Assembly (NCBI GenBank): GCA_026417375.1
Contig: JAOADJ010000032.1
Location: 55,501-119,500, forward strand
Length of the DNA stretch: 64,000 nt
Reading direction: 5' to 3'
Source: Melioribacteraceae bacterium
Lineage (GTDB): Bacteria; Bacteroidota; Ignavibacteria; Ignavibacteriales; Melioribacteraceae
The notes beneath the pieces were generated by a model. The model had not been told where the DNA came from. It was given only the letters and a program-made list of their open reading frames with translations, and made no database searches. Shown piece by piece: positions 51,884-62,800 of the stretch (the stretch's first letter is position 1; each line of letters begins with the position of its first letter). Position numbers and translations under genes: made by a program.

Positions 51884-52434
51884 TAGTTTTTATTGATCTC
51901 GTCAAGATATTTATCAACAATTTTAAGTTGTAAATTCTTATCTAAATTTTCTTTTAGAATTTTTTCAGCAGCATTAATAGCAATATCAGCAACCTGTTCT
52001 TTTAATTTAACAAAAGCTTCGGAATTTTTTCTTTCAATCTCTGCTTTAGCATCTTGCAACATTTTATCAGCAGTCTTTTTACTTTCATCAAGAATTTGAG
52101 CTTTAAGTTTTTCTGCAAGATCTCTGCTTTGTTCAATAATCTTTTGAGCTTCTTCTTCAGCTTTTTGCATATTTAATTTATTTTCTGCAATAAGTTTTTC
52201 AGCTTCTTTTCTTGCTACTTCTGCTTTTTCTAATGATTCTTTGATAAGATTTTCTCTTTCATTCAAGGAATTTAGAATTGGTTTCCAAGCTAATTTTTTT
52301 AGTATGAGTAAAAGAAAAATAAATGTAACAACTGTCCATAGAATTAATCCGGGATTGACATCAAGCGGGCTACCGCCACCAGCATGTTCTCCACCACTAA
52401 ATGCTAAAATTAAAAAGTAGCTTAGAGTTTTCAT
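51883..52434 (-). CDS. atpF: F-type ATP synthase subunit b
   Basis: [37 protein letters not shown]... then long coiled coil. Confidence 0.95.
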   Translation of the reverse strand: MKTLSYFLILAFSGGEHAGGGSPLDVNPGLILWTVVTFIFLLLILKKLAWKPILNSLNERENLIKESLEKAEVARKEAEKLIAENKLNMQKAEEEAQKIIEQSRDLAEKLKAQILDESKKTADKMLQDAKAEIERKNSEAFVKLKEQVADIAINAAEKILKENLDKNLQLKIVDKYLDEINKN

Positions 52435-52458
52435 TTCTAATTCCTATTGAATGTATTC

Positions 52459-52677
52459 TTATTTAAGTGCTAATAAAATACAGATAACTAAAGAGAACAA
52501 AGAAATACCTTCGATAAGAGCAGCAGCAATAATCATCGAAGTTCTAATTTCACCAGCAGCTTCTGGTTGACGACCACTAGCTTCCATTGCTGCACTTGCT
52601 AATTTACCAATACCGAATGCACCACCAATAATTGTTAGTGCTGCTCCAAAACCAGCTGCTAAATATGCGTATTCCAT
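52459..52677 (-). CDS. atpE: F-type ATP synthase subunit c
   Basis: 72 aa; GAALTIIGGAFGIGKLASAAMEASGRQPEAAGEIRTSMIIAAALIEGISLFSLVICILL. Confidence 0.97.
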   Translation of the reverse strand: MEYAYLAAGFGAALTIIGGAFGIGKLASAAMEASGRQPEAAGEIRTSMIIAAALIEGISLFSLVICILLALK

Positions 52678-52702
52678 TTAAGATTCCTCCTTTATAAATT
52701 AA

Positions 52703-53551
52703 TTAATGCTCTTGATGAACTGCCATCCCAATGAACAATGAAGATAGCATTGTAAATATATATGCTTGAATTAATGCAACTAAAATTTCTAATAGAAAAA
52801 TAAACAACGCAAATGCTATTGAAATTGGTACAACTATATATGTATGTAAAATAAAAATTAATCCAATTAATGCTAAAATAACGATGTGACCAGCCGTCAT
52901 ATTAGCAAAAAGACGAATTGCCAATGCAAATGGTTTTGTAAATAAACCTAGTAGTTCAACCACAAACATTATTGGTATTAACCATGCCGGAATTCCATGA
53001 GGCAAAAGTCCTTTGAAGTATCCAAAAAATCCATTTTTCCAAATTCCACCAATCTGAATTACAAAAAATGAGATTGTTGCTAATGTTGCAGTTACAGATA
53101 TATTTCCTGTTGCCGTTGAACCGTAGGGAATTAAACCAAGGAAATTACATGTTAAAATGAAAAAGAAAACTGTTAACAAATATGGAAGAAAATTTTCATA
53201 TCCTTTTCCTATTGTCGGTTTTGCAATTTCATCTCTTACAAAAAGTATTAATGTTTCAGTTAAGTTTGTAACACCTTTTGGAACAAAAGAATTCTTATAT
53301 GATTTGGCTACCTTTCTTAGTACAAAAATTAATATGAGCATTGCAATCCACATAAAAACAACATGTTTAGTAATTGATATATCAAGACCAAACAAATTAA
53401 TATGTGGCAAATGAATTATGCCAAAAGGTGTTAAATCAATTTCATTTGCATCTAAAACATGGTGCATAATCCAACTGGTATCAGTTTTTTTAGCTGTTTC
53501 TGCTACCTGTTTTAATGTATCTGCAACAATATGTTCTTGATTCGAATACAT
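52703..53551 (-). CDS. atpB: F-type ATP synthase subunit a
   Basis: MHHVLDANEI; LLGLFTKPFALAIRLFANMTAGHIVILALIGLIF; ILVALIQAYIFTMLSSLFIG. Confidence 0.96.
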   Translation of the reverse strand: MYSNQEHIVADTLKQVAETAKKTDTSWIMHHVLDANEIDLTPFGIIHLPHINLFGLDISITKHVVFMWIAMLILIFVLRKVAKSYKNSFVPKGVTNLTETLILFVRDEIAKPTIGKGYENFLPYLLTVFFFILTCNFLGLIPYGSTATGNISVTATLATISFFVIQIGGIWKNGFFGYFKGLLPHGIPAWLIPIMFVVELLGLFTKPFALAIRLFANMTAGHIVILALIGLIFILHTYIVVPISIAFALFIFLLEILVALIQAYIFTMLSSLFIGMAVHQEH

Positions 53552-53929
53552 TTATTTTGTTTTATTCAAACTTTCTTTAACAATTAATATTTCTACAATT
53601 AGAGAAATAATGTACAAAATGTAGAGTGCAAATATAAATGCATAAAGGTCAACTTTCAAATAATTTAGAATAATAAATACGATTATAAGTATCAAAATTA
53701 ATCTTAAAGATATTCCACCGATATTAAAAATCAGAAAGATTTTATTGGATTTATTCACCGAAAAATTGAAAAAACTTGTAAAAATTACATAATTTACAAA
53801 AGAAATTGTTGCAGCAAGGAAAAATGACAAATTAATTTCAGAAGGTAATAATTCAATGTAATATGAAATTGCTATAAAAATAAAAATTAAAACAAAAAAC
53901 GATACAATAAAATTATTCTTTTTTTTCAA
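53552..53929 (-). CDS. Small membrane protein, ATP synthase subunit I-like
   Basis: Four predicted TM helices; located between AtpZ-like and atpB. Confidence 0.6.
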   Translation of the reverse strand: MKKKNNFIVSFFVLIFIFIAISYYIELLPSEINLSFFLAATISFVNYVIFTSFFNFSVNKSNKIFLIFNIGGISLRLILILIIVFIILNYLKVDLYAFIFALYILYIISLIVEILIVKESLNKTK

Positions 53930-54161
53930 TTTTCTCTTTTTGATTTAAGTTTAGTACAGATTTAATGAAATTATAAATTCCTGCAAATGAACCAATTATA
54001 GAAAATAAAACCGTAAGAAGAGGAAAAAGTTCAAATTTTTCATCTAAATATTTTCCTAGAAAGAACATTAAAATAACTGATGCAGCTAATTGAGTTCCTA
54101 ACCCAAGATAAGGACCAATTTTAGAATATGAACTATTTATTTTTTTAAGTTCATCCTTCAT
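53913..54161 (-). CDS. AtpZ/AtpI family protein
   Basis: YLGLGTQLAASVILMFFLGKYLDEKFELFPLLTVLFSIIGSFAGIYNFIKSV. Confidence 0.87.
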   Translation of the reverse strand: MKDELKKINSSYSKIGPYLGLGTQLAASVILMFFLGKYLDEKFELFPLLTVLFSIIGSFAGIYNFIKSVLNLNQKEKIEKKE

Positions 54162-54498
54162 TATTTTTCATTTTGCTATTTCCTTGGAAAAAAGCTCCTT
54201 CTTCAATAACAAGTATTTTTGAAATTAAATCTCCATTTAAAACAGCTTTACTTTCTAATTTTAATTTTTCATCAGCTAATACTTTACCATTTATTTTTCC
54301 ATTCATTACAATATTTGTTGCTTTAACTTCCCCATTAATTTGGGATGAATCGCCTATTGTTAAATTTCCATTTACAGAAATATTTCCATTTATATTGCCA
54401 TCTATTCTTACATTTCCATCACTAAAAATATTTCCTTCAATTTTAACTGTGTGACTAATAATGCTAACATCATCTGATTGATATTCTTTTTTTGCCAT
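54151..54498 (-). CDS. Bactofilin (polymer-forming cytoskeletal protein)
   Basis: VKIEGNIFSDGNVRIDGNINGNISVNGNLTIGDSSQINGEVKATNIVMNGKINGKV, beta-helix repeats. Confidence 0.93.
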   Translation of the reverse strand: MAKKEYQSDDVSIISHTVKIEGNIFSDGNVRIDGNINGNISVNGNLTIGDSSQINGEVKATNIVMNGKINGKVLADEKLKLESKAVLNGDLISKILVIEEGAFFQGNSKMKNNEG

Positions 54499-54506
54499 AA
54501 TTTCTC

Positions 54507-55340
54507 CTACTTAATAAATAAACTTTTTGGATCAATTGGTTTACCATTTTTCCACACTTCAAAATGTAAATGTGGACCGGTTGTTTTTTTACCTGTATTT
54601 CCACTTAAAGCAATTAATTCACCTTGAGTTACAATATCTCTTTCTTTTTTTAAAAGAGTTTCGCAATGTTTATAGATGCTAATAAAATTATTTTTATGTT
54701 GAATAATTATAGTATAACCATAATCAATTGTAAAATCTGCGAATGTAACCATTCCTCCAGCAGTTGCGTAAACCGGCGAATTTTTTTTTACACCATAATC
54801 AATTCCTAAATGCCCTTTTGATGGTTCAAAATTTTGTATTATAATTCCCTGAACAGGTTCAAAGAAAATTATTTGTTCTTCTTTTTCCTGGAAATATTTT
54901 TCGTAAAACTCTTTTGCTATTAGAAAAATATTCCCTTCGATTTTTATTTTATTTTTAATTGTTTTTTTTAATGTGTCATATAGAGGATTTTTGGGATCAA
55001 TTGTGTCTTTCTGTGCAAGTTTAATTGCATATTTCATTCTTTCATTTATCGAAGAAATTTCCTGAAGCTGTTGTGTTAATAATATTACTCTGTTTTGAAG
55101 TTTTTCAATTTTTTCTCTTTGAGCAATTAATTCTGAATTATCAACCATGAATAAAGTATCTTTTAGTGGTGTAATTGAGAGAATTAATATTAAAACTAAC
55201 CATGATGCAATTGTGTAAAGAACAACAATTCCTAAACCTCTGAACAAACTAAACTTGTATCTCTTCGTTGCAATAACAGGAAGATTAGGTGTAAAATAAA
55301 AAGAAGCATTTTTTAGCGTTTCAAAATTAAACCATTTCAT
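54507..55340 (-). CDS. M23 family metallopeptidase
   Basis: GHLGIDYGVKKNSPVYATAGGMVTFA...KTTGPHLHFEVWKNGKPIDP. Confidence 0.95.
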   Translation of the reverse strand: MKWFNFETLKNASFYFTPNLPVIATKRYKFSLFRGLGIVVLYTIASWLVLILILSITPLKDTLFMVDNSELIAQREKIEKLQNRVILLTQQLQEISSINERMKYAIKLAQKDTIDPKNPLYDTLKKTIKNKIKIEGNIFLIAKEFYEKYFQEKEEQIIFFEPVQGIIIQNFEPSKGHLGIDYGVKKNSPVYATAGGMVTFADFTIDYGYTIIIQHKNNFISIYKHCETLLKKERDIVTQGELIALSGNTGKKTTGPHLHFEVWKNGKPIDPKSLFIK

Positions 55341-55382
55341 TTTTTTCTCATTGATATAATCAAAAATAAAAAATTAACTTCT

Positions 55383-56399
55383 TTAATCAGAAATAATTTC
55401 TTCAAATTTTTTTATTACCTTTTCAGGGATAAGTTTATAAGCACAGTTAAATGTTTTAACTGGACATGTTTTATGTCCATGTATTCCACATGGTTTGCAA
55501 TCAAGGTCATTAAAAGAAATATAAGTGCTTTTTTCGTTATAAGGATAAAACCCAAATTCCGGAATTGTTGAACAATAAATTGTTAATACGGGGATATTTG
55601 CAATCATAGCCATATGTGTTGGAGCGCTATCATTACAAATTAAGGCATTACATTTTTTTAAGAAATAAACAGATTCTATTAAATTAATTTTTCCTGCCAA
55701 CGAAATAATTTCTTCTTTAACTATACTTTTAATTTCTTCACATAATTGCTCATCTTCTTTTCCACCTAATAGTACAATAAAGTAATTTTTGTCAATTAAC
55801 CATTTTGCAATTTCTATGTAATAATTTTTTGGATATACTTTTGTATTCCAAACAGAGCCAGGTGCAATTGCAATTAATTTTTTAGAATCATTAAAAAATA
55901 ATTTATCAATTTTTTCTTTATCAATATTTTCAAATTCAATTTCGGGAAGAATTTTCCAATTATTTTTTTCAAAATCAAAATCAGCTAAAGCTAAATTTCT
56001 TTTTACTTCATGGTCACTTTTATTGTAAGGAATTATTTTTTTATAAAGAAATGATAAATCAGCTTTGTCAAATCCAATTGTATTTTTTGCACCCGAAAAA
56101 AATGAAATTAATGTAGAGCGAACAGAACGATGTGGAGAATATATTATTTCAAAATTCATTTTTTTAATTTTTTGAATCAACCGTAAATAAGAAAGTAAAG
56201 ATTTTTCACTTCCTTTTTTATCGTATACAATTACATTTGAAACATAGTTTGAATTTTCAAAAACTGATGATGTTGATGGAATAGCTAAAACTGTAATTTC
56301 TGGATTAATATATTTTTGTTTTAGAAATTGTATTAATGGCAATGTTAAAATTGCATCACCAATAAAAGCAGTTTGAATTACTAAAATTTTTTTCATCAA
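55383..56399 (-). CDS. Glycosyltransferase family 9 (heptosyltransferase-like)
   Basis: ILVIQTAFIGDAILTLPLIQFLK...IAIAPGSVWNTKVYP...CNALICNDSAPTHMA. Confidence 0.92.
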   Translation of the reverse strand: MMKKILVIQTAFIGDAILTLPLIQFLKQKYINPEITVLAIPSTSSVFENSNYVSNVIVYDKKGSEKSLLSYLRLIQKIKKMNFEIIYSPHRSVRSTLISFFSGAKNTIGFDKADLSFLYKKIIPYNKSDHEVKRNLALADFDFEKNNWKILPEIEFENIDKEKIDKLFFNDSKKLIAIAPGSVWNTKVYPKNYYIEIAKWLIDKNYFIVLLGGKEDEQLCEEIKSIVKEEIISLAGKINLIESVYFLKKCNALICNDSAPTHMAMIANIPVLTIYCSTIPEFGFYPYNEKSTYISFNDLDCKPCGIHGHKTCPVKTFNCAYKLIPEKVIKKFEEIISD

Positions 56400-57268
56400 T
56401 ATTTCCAGAGGTTATGCATCCAAAAATATTGTTCAGGATATTTATTAATTACATTTTCGAGAAATCTTGCATAAGATTGATTTAACAAAATTGCATTATT
56501 TTGTACATCATCTTTAAAAATACTTTTATCGAATATTTCATAAACACATTCATAATTAAAATCTGGTTTACGAACAAAAACCAAAAAAACAATATTACAA
56601 TTTGTCTTTACAGCTATTGTTGCCGAACCAATCGGGAAAGCAGTTTTTCGATTAAAAAAATTTATTCTTGGAGAATCAATCGGACCTCTTTGATCAGCAA
56701 CAATTCCAACTGAACCTCCTTTTCCAAGAATTTCAATTAAATGCCTTATAGATGGACCGAGCCATATCATTTTATTACCATGAACTTCTCGTGCTTTAGT
56801 CAACCAATTATTTATAAAATTATTAGATTGTTTTTTTGCTAATACATAAAGAGGTTTATCAATTAAAATTCCTAAAGCTATTGCACCTAATTCCCAATTA
56901 CCAAAATGACCCGTAAAAAAAATTGTTCCGTTTTCTTTTTCAGATATTAATTTAATTTCATTCAGGCTTTGATAATTTCCAAGAGATTGAATTTCTTCTT
57001 TGGAAGAAAATGGTGCATACATAAATTCAAAAAAAGTTATAAAAATATTCTGGTAGTTTTTTTTTGCGATTAATGTGATTTCATTTATTGATTTATTTGG
57101 AAATGCAATTGATAAATTTTTTAATACAACAGATTTTCTGATAGGAATAAAATAGTAAACAAAAGTTCCTATTAATTTTCCTAATCTGGTTGAAAACTTA
57201 AACCCGAGTAGTTTTATTAAAAAAGAAAAAAAATTAAAAAAGAAAAACTGAAGTTTTTCCTTAAACAT
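56396..57268 (-). CDS. Lysophospholipid/lipid A acyltransferase (LpxL/HtrB-like)
   Basis: GTIFFTGHFGNWELGAIALG; GGSVGIVADQRGP; YPEQYFWMHNLWKY. Confidence 0.92.
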   Translation of the reverse strand: MFKEKLQFFFFNFFSFLIKLLGFKFSTRLGKLIGTFVYYFIPIRKSVVLKNLSIAFPNKSINEITLIAKKNYQNIFITFFEFMYAPFSSKEEIQSLGNYQSLNEIKLISEKENGTIFFTGHFGNWELGAIALGILIDKPLYVLAKKQSNNFINNWLTKAREVHGNKMIWLGPSIRHLIEILGKGGSVGIVADQRGPIDSPRINFFNRKTAFPIGSATIAVKTNCNIVFLVFVRKPDFNYECVYEIFDKSIFKDDVQNNAILLNQSYARFLENVINKYPEQYFWMHNLWKY

Positions 57269-57271
57269 TTT

Positions 57272-58636
57272 TTAATTATCCGTTCTTAATCTTCTTTCCC
57301 AATCAGGATCTGTAACTTCCCCTCTTTTTGTAGAATGAAGAAGTTCATAATTACCAAAACCTGAAATATCACCAAAAATAAATTGGACGCCACCTTCTAT
57401 ATCATTATAAAACCAAATTTCATAAGGTTTCATATTACTTTCACTATGATAAAAATCTCTTTGATCGGGACTACCATAAACTAAATAAACTCTTCCTCTG
57501 TCAGATAAGTAACCTTCTTTACCAGCAATTGTAAAATTTTCATTAGCAAAATTTATACGTTTCATATATTCATCTTTAAATTCATTTCTCGCTGTAGATG
57601 GATCACTATCTCTATTTTTCCAAAACCTAAATAAAAATTCTCTTTTTGCATTTAGTGAATCCAATTTCTTGTATTGATCAATTTCCCCTTTAGTTGCAAT
57701 ATATTTTGATTGTGAAAATAGTTTATCACATTCCTCTAAAGTATAAATTGCAAATTCACTACTTAATAAATTTGCATTTGTATTTGATTTCATTAATGAA
57801 TCTGTTACACCCGGATTATAAAAATAAAACCTTTTTGAAGAAACAAAAGCCTGATTTGTTGAAGGATCAATCAAACTTAAAATCAAACTATATGTATCAG
57901 TAGGAAATTTAGAAAGATTTATTAAACCAATTTCAACTGAAGAATTTGGAGATTGTTTTACTTGCTTTTCCAATTTATAAACTGATTTGCCTTGAGAATT
58001 ATATAACAATCTTTGTAAAATAAATTGTGACTCACTATTAGGTAATTTTAAGTTATACAATTCAGCATAATAAAACAGAACAGGCGATTGATCTGAATAA
58101 AACATCGATGGGTTTGGAAAGACTTCTAATGTATTTTTATAAAAAATTGAATTTGGATCAGCTCCATCTTTTTTAATTCTATTTGAAAGCTGTATATCAC
58201 TTAAAGAATATTTCTCATTAGTAAAAGGATTAATGTTAATATTTTCCTCAATTACCTTCTCTAAACTTTGGTTTTGTGAATCATAAGCTTTAACCAAAAG
58301 TGAATATCTTCCAGCAGGAACTACGTATCCAATTACACCACTTAACGATCTTTGAACACTATCTAAAACCGGACTCTGAATTTTCCAACTTCTGTTAATA
58401 AAAAATTCATTAGTCCCTAAATCTTTCATTTCTATATGAACAATTGCTTCAGAAACTTCCCCATTTTGTAATTTAACTATTTTCATCCCGGAAGGATTTA
58501 ATTCATAATAAAACTCTAAATAAACACTCGTTGAATCATATTTAAATCTTGCAAAGTCAAATTCAAACTTCAGTTCTTTTTGAGCTAAAATTAAATTGCT
58601 CAATAACAGAAAAAATAAAAAAGATAATTTTTTCAT
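57272..58636 (-). CDS. GWxTD domain-containing protein
   Basis: KREFLFRFWKNRDSDPSTARNEFKDEYMKRINFANENFTIAGKEGYLSDRGRVYLVYGSPDQRD...YEIWFYNDIEGGVQFIFGD. Confidence 0.88.
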   Translation of the reverse strand: MKKLSFLFFLLLSNLILAQKELKFEFDFARFKYDSTSVYLEFYYELNPSGMKIVKLQNGEVSEAIVHIEMKDLGTNEFFINRSWKIQSPVLDSVQRSLSGVIGYVVPAGRYSLLVKAYDSQNQSLEKVIEENININPFTNEKYSLSDIQLSNRIKKDGADPNSIFYKNTLEVFPNPSMFYSDQSPVLFYYAELYNLKLPNSESQFILQRLLYNSQGKSVYKLEKQVKQSPNSSVEIGLINLSKFPTDTYSLILSLIDPSTNQAFVSSKRFYFYNPGVTDSLMKSNTNANLLSSEFAIYTLEECDKLFSQSKYIATKGEIDQYKKLDSLNAKREFLFRFWKNRDSDPSTARNEFKDEYMKRINFANENFTIAGKEGYLSDRGRVYLVYGSPDQRDFYHSESNMKPYEIWFYNDIEGGVQFIFGDISGFGNYELLHSTKRGEVTDPDWERRLRTDN

Positions 58637-58735
58637 CCCTAAATCTCCTAATAATTGGATGATAAATAGTTAAAATAAATTAATAAAGATTAATTACACT
58701 GCGAAGATAAGAAAGGATAGTTTTAAAATAAAAAA

Positions 58736-58761
58736 CCCGGACTCATAAAATTGAGCCCGGG
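58736..58761 (-). terminator. Rho-independent terminator downstream of the PorV-like gene
   Basis: CCCGGgCTCA...TGAGtCCGGG with one internal mismatch, followed on the minus strand by TTTTTTATTTT. Confidence 0.8.
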
Positions 58762-58778
58762 AATTTTTAATGATTGAA

Positions 58779-59807
58779 TTAGAATCCTAACATTACACTA
58801 AATACATGATTATCATCAAAGAATTTTGTATCTCTGAAAGCATAATCAAATTTTAAATTAACACCGCCTAAATCGTAATTAATACCAAATCCAGCTGTTA
58901 AACCGTAAATGTTATCATCAGCTTCTAATTCTGGTAACATCATATAACCACCACGAACATATAAAAGGTTATTGAATGCATACTCTAATCCGAGTTTGTA
59001 TTCATCACCATAGAAGTTACTGTTTTGGAATACACCATTTACCATTAATGCATTAGAACTATTAAAGTTATATTTATAACCAAGTCCTAATTCTAATGTA
59101 GATGGTAATTCAAAACCAGCTGCTTCAATTTTATAAAGTTGTGTTGGTCTCTTTAAACTTGCAGCATCAGCTCTAATTAATAAACCAGAACCATCATATT
59201 TCATTTGAGGTCCTAAGTTTTTAAGAACAACTGCAAAGCTTAAACCATCAATATTACCAAGGTTTGTATAAGAAATACCAACATTGAATGCAACTCCAGT
59301 TGTAGATACTAATTCAATTTTTTCTGAAATTAAATTAGCAGTAACACCAACAGAAATTCTATCACTTAATAATTTTGAGTAAGTTAAGCCTAATGTCATA
59401 AATTGAGGAGTAAATGTCTGACCAGTTCCATCAGGATTTTGAACAGTAGTAACAGGTATAGAACCAATATTCAATGATTTTATACTGAATCCTAAAGCAC
59501 CGAATCCTTCAAGGTTAGTTGAAACTGCACCATACTCTACTCCGATATCTGCAATGTAATTCATATGCGAAAACATTACGTTTGTTGCTTGTTCTCCTCT
59601 AGCAAGGTTTGCTGGGTTCCAATAGATAGCTTCAACACCAGAAGAACCTACTAATGAAGAACCAGACATAGCAACACCACGTGCACCAACTGGAATTAGC
59701 AATTGTGCTGCTCCAGCAGTACCATTTCTGCTTCCACCACCAGCAAACAAACTAGTAGTAAGAAGAGAAACTAATAAAAGGGTTATTACAAAATTTATTT
59801 TCTTCAT
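58779..59807 (-). CDS. PorV/PorQ family outer-membrane protein
   Basis: TAGAAQLLIPVGARGVAMSGSSLVGSSGVEAIYWNPANLA; beta-barrel. Start refined to a Met after GAAGGAG (MKKINFVITLLLVSLL); ORF track starts at 59867. Confidence 0.87.
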   Translation of the reverse strand: MKKINFVITLLLVSLLTTSLFAGGGSRNGTAGAAQLLIPVGARGVAMSGSSLVGSSGVEAIYWNPANLARGEQATNVMFSHMNYIADIGVEYGAVSTNLEGFGALGFSIKSLNIGSIPVTTVQNPDGTGQTFTPQFMTLGLTYSKLLSDRISVGVTANLISEKIELVSTTGVAFNVGISYTNLGNIDGLSFAVVLKNLGPQMKYDGSGLLIRADAASLKRPTQLYKIEAAGFELPSTLELGLGYKYNFNSSNALMVNGVFQNSNFYGDEYKLGLEYAFNNLLYVRGGYMMLPELEADDNIYGLTAGFGINYDLGGVNLKFDYAFRDTKFFDDNHVFSVMLGF

Positions 59808-59826
59808 TTTCATCTCCTTCAATTTT

Positions 59827-62800
59827 TTAGAATCTATCCAGAACTTGTTGCTCTTGGATAACTGCAACTTTTAGAATCTTTGTTTTTCCTAAATCTGGCA
59901 TATCAATGTGAACAATGTACAATCCACTTGCTACTGGTAATTGTTCTTTATTGTTCAAATCCCATCTGAAGAACTGATCTGGTGTATCTTTTTCAAGGGT
60001 TCTTACTAATTGTCCGGCAAGATTAAATATTCTGATTGTAGCCTTTGTTGGTAAGTGAGTAAAGGTTACAAATCTTTGATATTTATTTAATTCCTGAGAG
60101 TTTACACCATAATATGGATTTGGGAATACATTGATTTGTTCAACATCTTGTTTTGCCAAATCATCACTAACTGTAACTGAAGGAGCAGTAAATGTAAATA
60201 CATCTTTCGGAGTAATTGCTTTGTTTGCAAATAAAGCTAACTGATCTGTACCACTTGGTGAAGCCCAGTTAGATGTATTTCTTCTGTTCCAAGCTGCCCA
60301 ATACATAACAGGTATTTTTGTTGATGTTAAAATACTCTCTTCAAAATCTTTATTTGAAGTAGCTGCTGTATATGGAGCATTATAAATAAATAACCATTCA
60401 CGTGGTCCAGTTGCGCCGGCATTATTTACTCCAACAGCATCTAAATCTGTATATACAGCTGGCCAATATTTACCATCAACTAAACCGTGTTGAACGTTAT
60501 TTTCCAAATATCCAACTGCCAATCTTTTTGGACTTGCTGGGTTATCTACATCCCAAGCTGAAAGTGGTACTGTTTGATCATATTCCTGAAATGCATAACC
60601 AGCTACTTTGTTCTTAATAATTGGAGCACCAAATGTTGGGTTTGCTGGTGCTGCTGAAGTAGCAGCTCTTACATATCTATAACCATATGAAACATTTGCA
60701 TCATTTTTATCAAATGTAGGATTGAATTTAACAGTACCTTGGTTTACAGCTGCTAATCTTAAAAGAACATTTTTAACATCACCAGGACCAACTAACATTG
60801 GTAGCCCATTGAAATAATGAGCAGGAGAATTCCAGCCAACAGAATGTTGGAAAGCTTCAAAATGGAATGAACCATCAGGATCAGCTGATGCCCATGTAAA
60901 TCTTCTTGTTCCAGATGGAATATCCCATCCCCACAATGCTTTATTATCAGTTGAGAATTGATCATCTGATTTTAATCCTGGAGGTGGACCTACAACTTTA
61001 ATTTGTAAACCATCAACAATCAAATAATCATCATCACCACTTAGGTTAGCTTGTTTATCTAATATTACTGTGTTTCCCTTTTTAAGTGTCCAAAGAACAC
61101 CACCATCACCTAATCCGTTATCTGTGAATGTAACAGTATAAGTTGAACCAGTTAATTTTGTAGGATCAATAACATAAGCTTCAACTTTACCATCACTAGC
61201 ACCAGCTGTTCTTGTTCCTTTAATTACATCACCAGGTACTGCACCATAACGAACACCGGGATTTGGTTTTTGTGGAACAACTGTGATTACGTTTAATGGA
61301 TTTTCAAGTACTCTTGGAACAGCTTGTGGACTTTCATTATATGCATATGCTGTTACTGCAAAGAAATATCTTGATCCATTATAAACTGGTAAACCACCAT
61401 TGAATACATCATTCTTTATGCTGATTGATCTTTTAACACCAGAATCTGTACCGAATTGTACAACTTTACTTTGTACAACTCCTGCTACAGGATCAAATTC
61501 CAAATCACTTATTTTTCCAGTTCCATCAATCACGTCAAATGTAGCAATTAATCTTGCTTCACTTTTTTGTGCAGTTGCAGATGGTAATTGGTAAACATTA
61601 TAACCCTGGAATTTATAACCACCTTTACTATAAGTTTCAGTAGCAGCAACTTTAGCTGGATCATTACCCCATGTAAGGATAATTTCAGCATCCATTGGAG
61701 CAACAGAAACTACAGGAGCTGGTGGAGCTGTTGGAACATTGAAAAAGTTATCATATGCTAATTGTGCTTGTAAATCATAGAATTTTAATAATCCTATTGC
61801 ACCAAGTCTATCAACACCAGGAATAGCACCAGCGCAAATTGTTGCAACTACAACTTCTTGTGTATCTCCAAATGCCATATTAAATGGACCTGAAGCCATA
61901 CCAAGACGGCGATCGCCTGGTGCATGTAATAATCCATCAATCCAACCCGTTCTTGTTAATGGATCACCAGCTAATGCTTTTGTTGTTGCTTTTTTTGTTA
62001 TTGGATCTGTAAAGAATTGTCCAGTTGTTGATACTTTACCTTGGAAAAGATTATAAAATCCTAAGGTACCTCTATCATAATTTCCTTGTGTTGGGTCAGT
62101 ATAAACTGCATCACCATTAATAAAGAAATAGAAAGAGGTCATAGGAAGATTTTTCTTTCCTTTAACTTTTTTACCTTTAAAGATAGCTTCATCTGTAGCA
62201 GCTCCAGGTACAATAGGACCTTGGAAATAATCGAATCCTGCTGCTGGTGGTGGAAGTGGATCATAAGTATGATCGCTTGCATTTGCATTATAAACATAAC
62301 CTAAAGATAATAAAGTATCGCAACCAACAAAGTCGTCACCAGCGTCACCTAAATCAGGATCTGACCACCATGAAACATACATATCTGTAAATGCTTTTTT
62401 ATCTTTATTTTTATTAATGATGATGAATTTTCTGAACATCATATTTCCAAGAGCACCAGTAGCATTATAACCCCAAGCAGTTACTTGTTCTTCAATTCCC
62501 ATTGGGAGAGAACCATACATGAAGTCGGTCTTTGCAGGATCTAAATCATTAGCAACAAACCAAACTGTTTGATCTGCACCAGGAACACCTGGAATATCAA
62601 CATTTGGTTCGTATGTTTTATTTCCATTAACATCTTCAAAAGGTGCACCTTGACGCCATGGCCATTCATTCCAATCTTTTTCATATTGTGCTCTGATAGC
62701 ATCAATTGAAGGACCATCACCATCAGCTAATTCAGAACTTAAATCGCCTGTTTTATAATCGCGACGAACTCTATAAATTCTTACATCAGCATCGTTTGGG

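Noticed and set aside
62541-62723. 60-aa minus-strand ORF and similar short ORFs inside the 1111-aa gene
   Set aside because: Alternative frames inside a well-supported long CDS.
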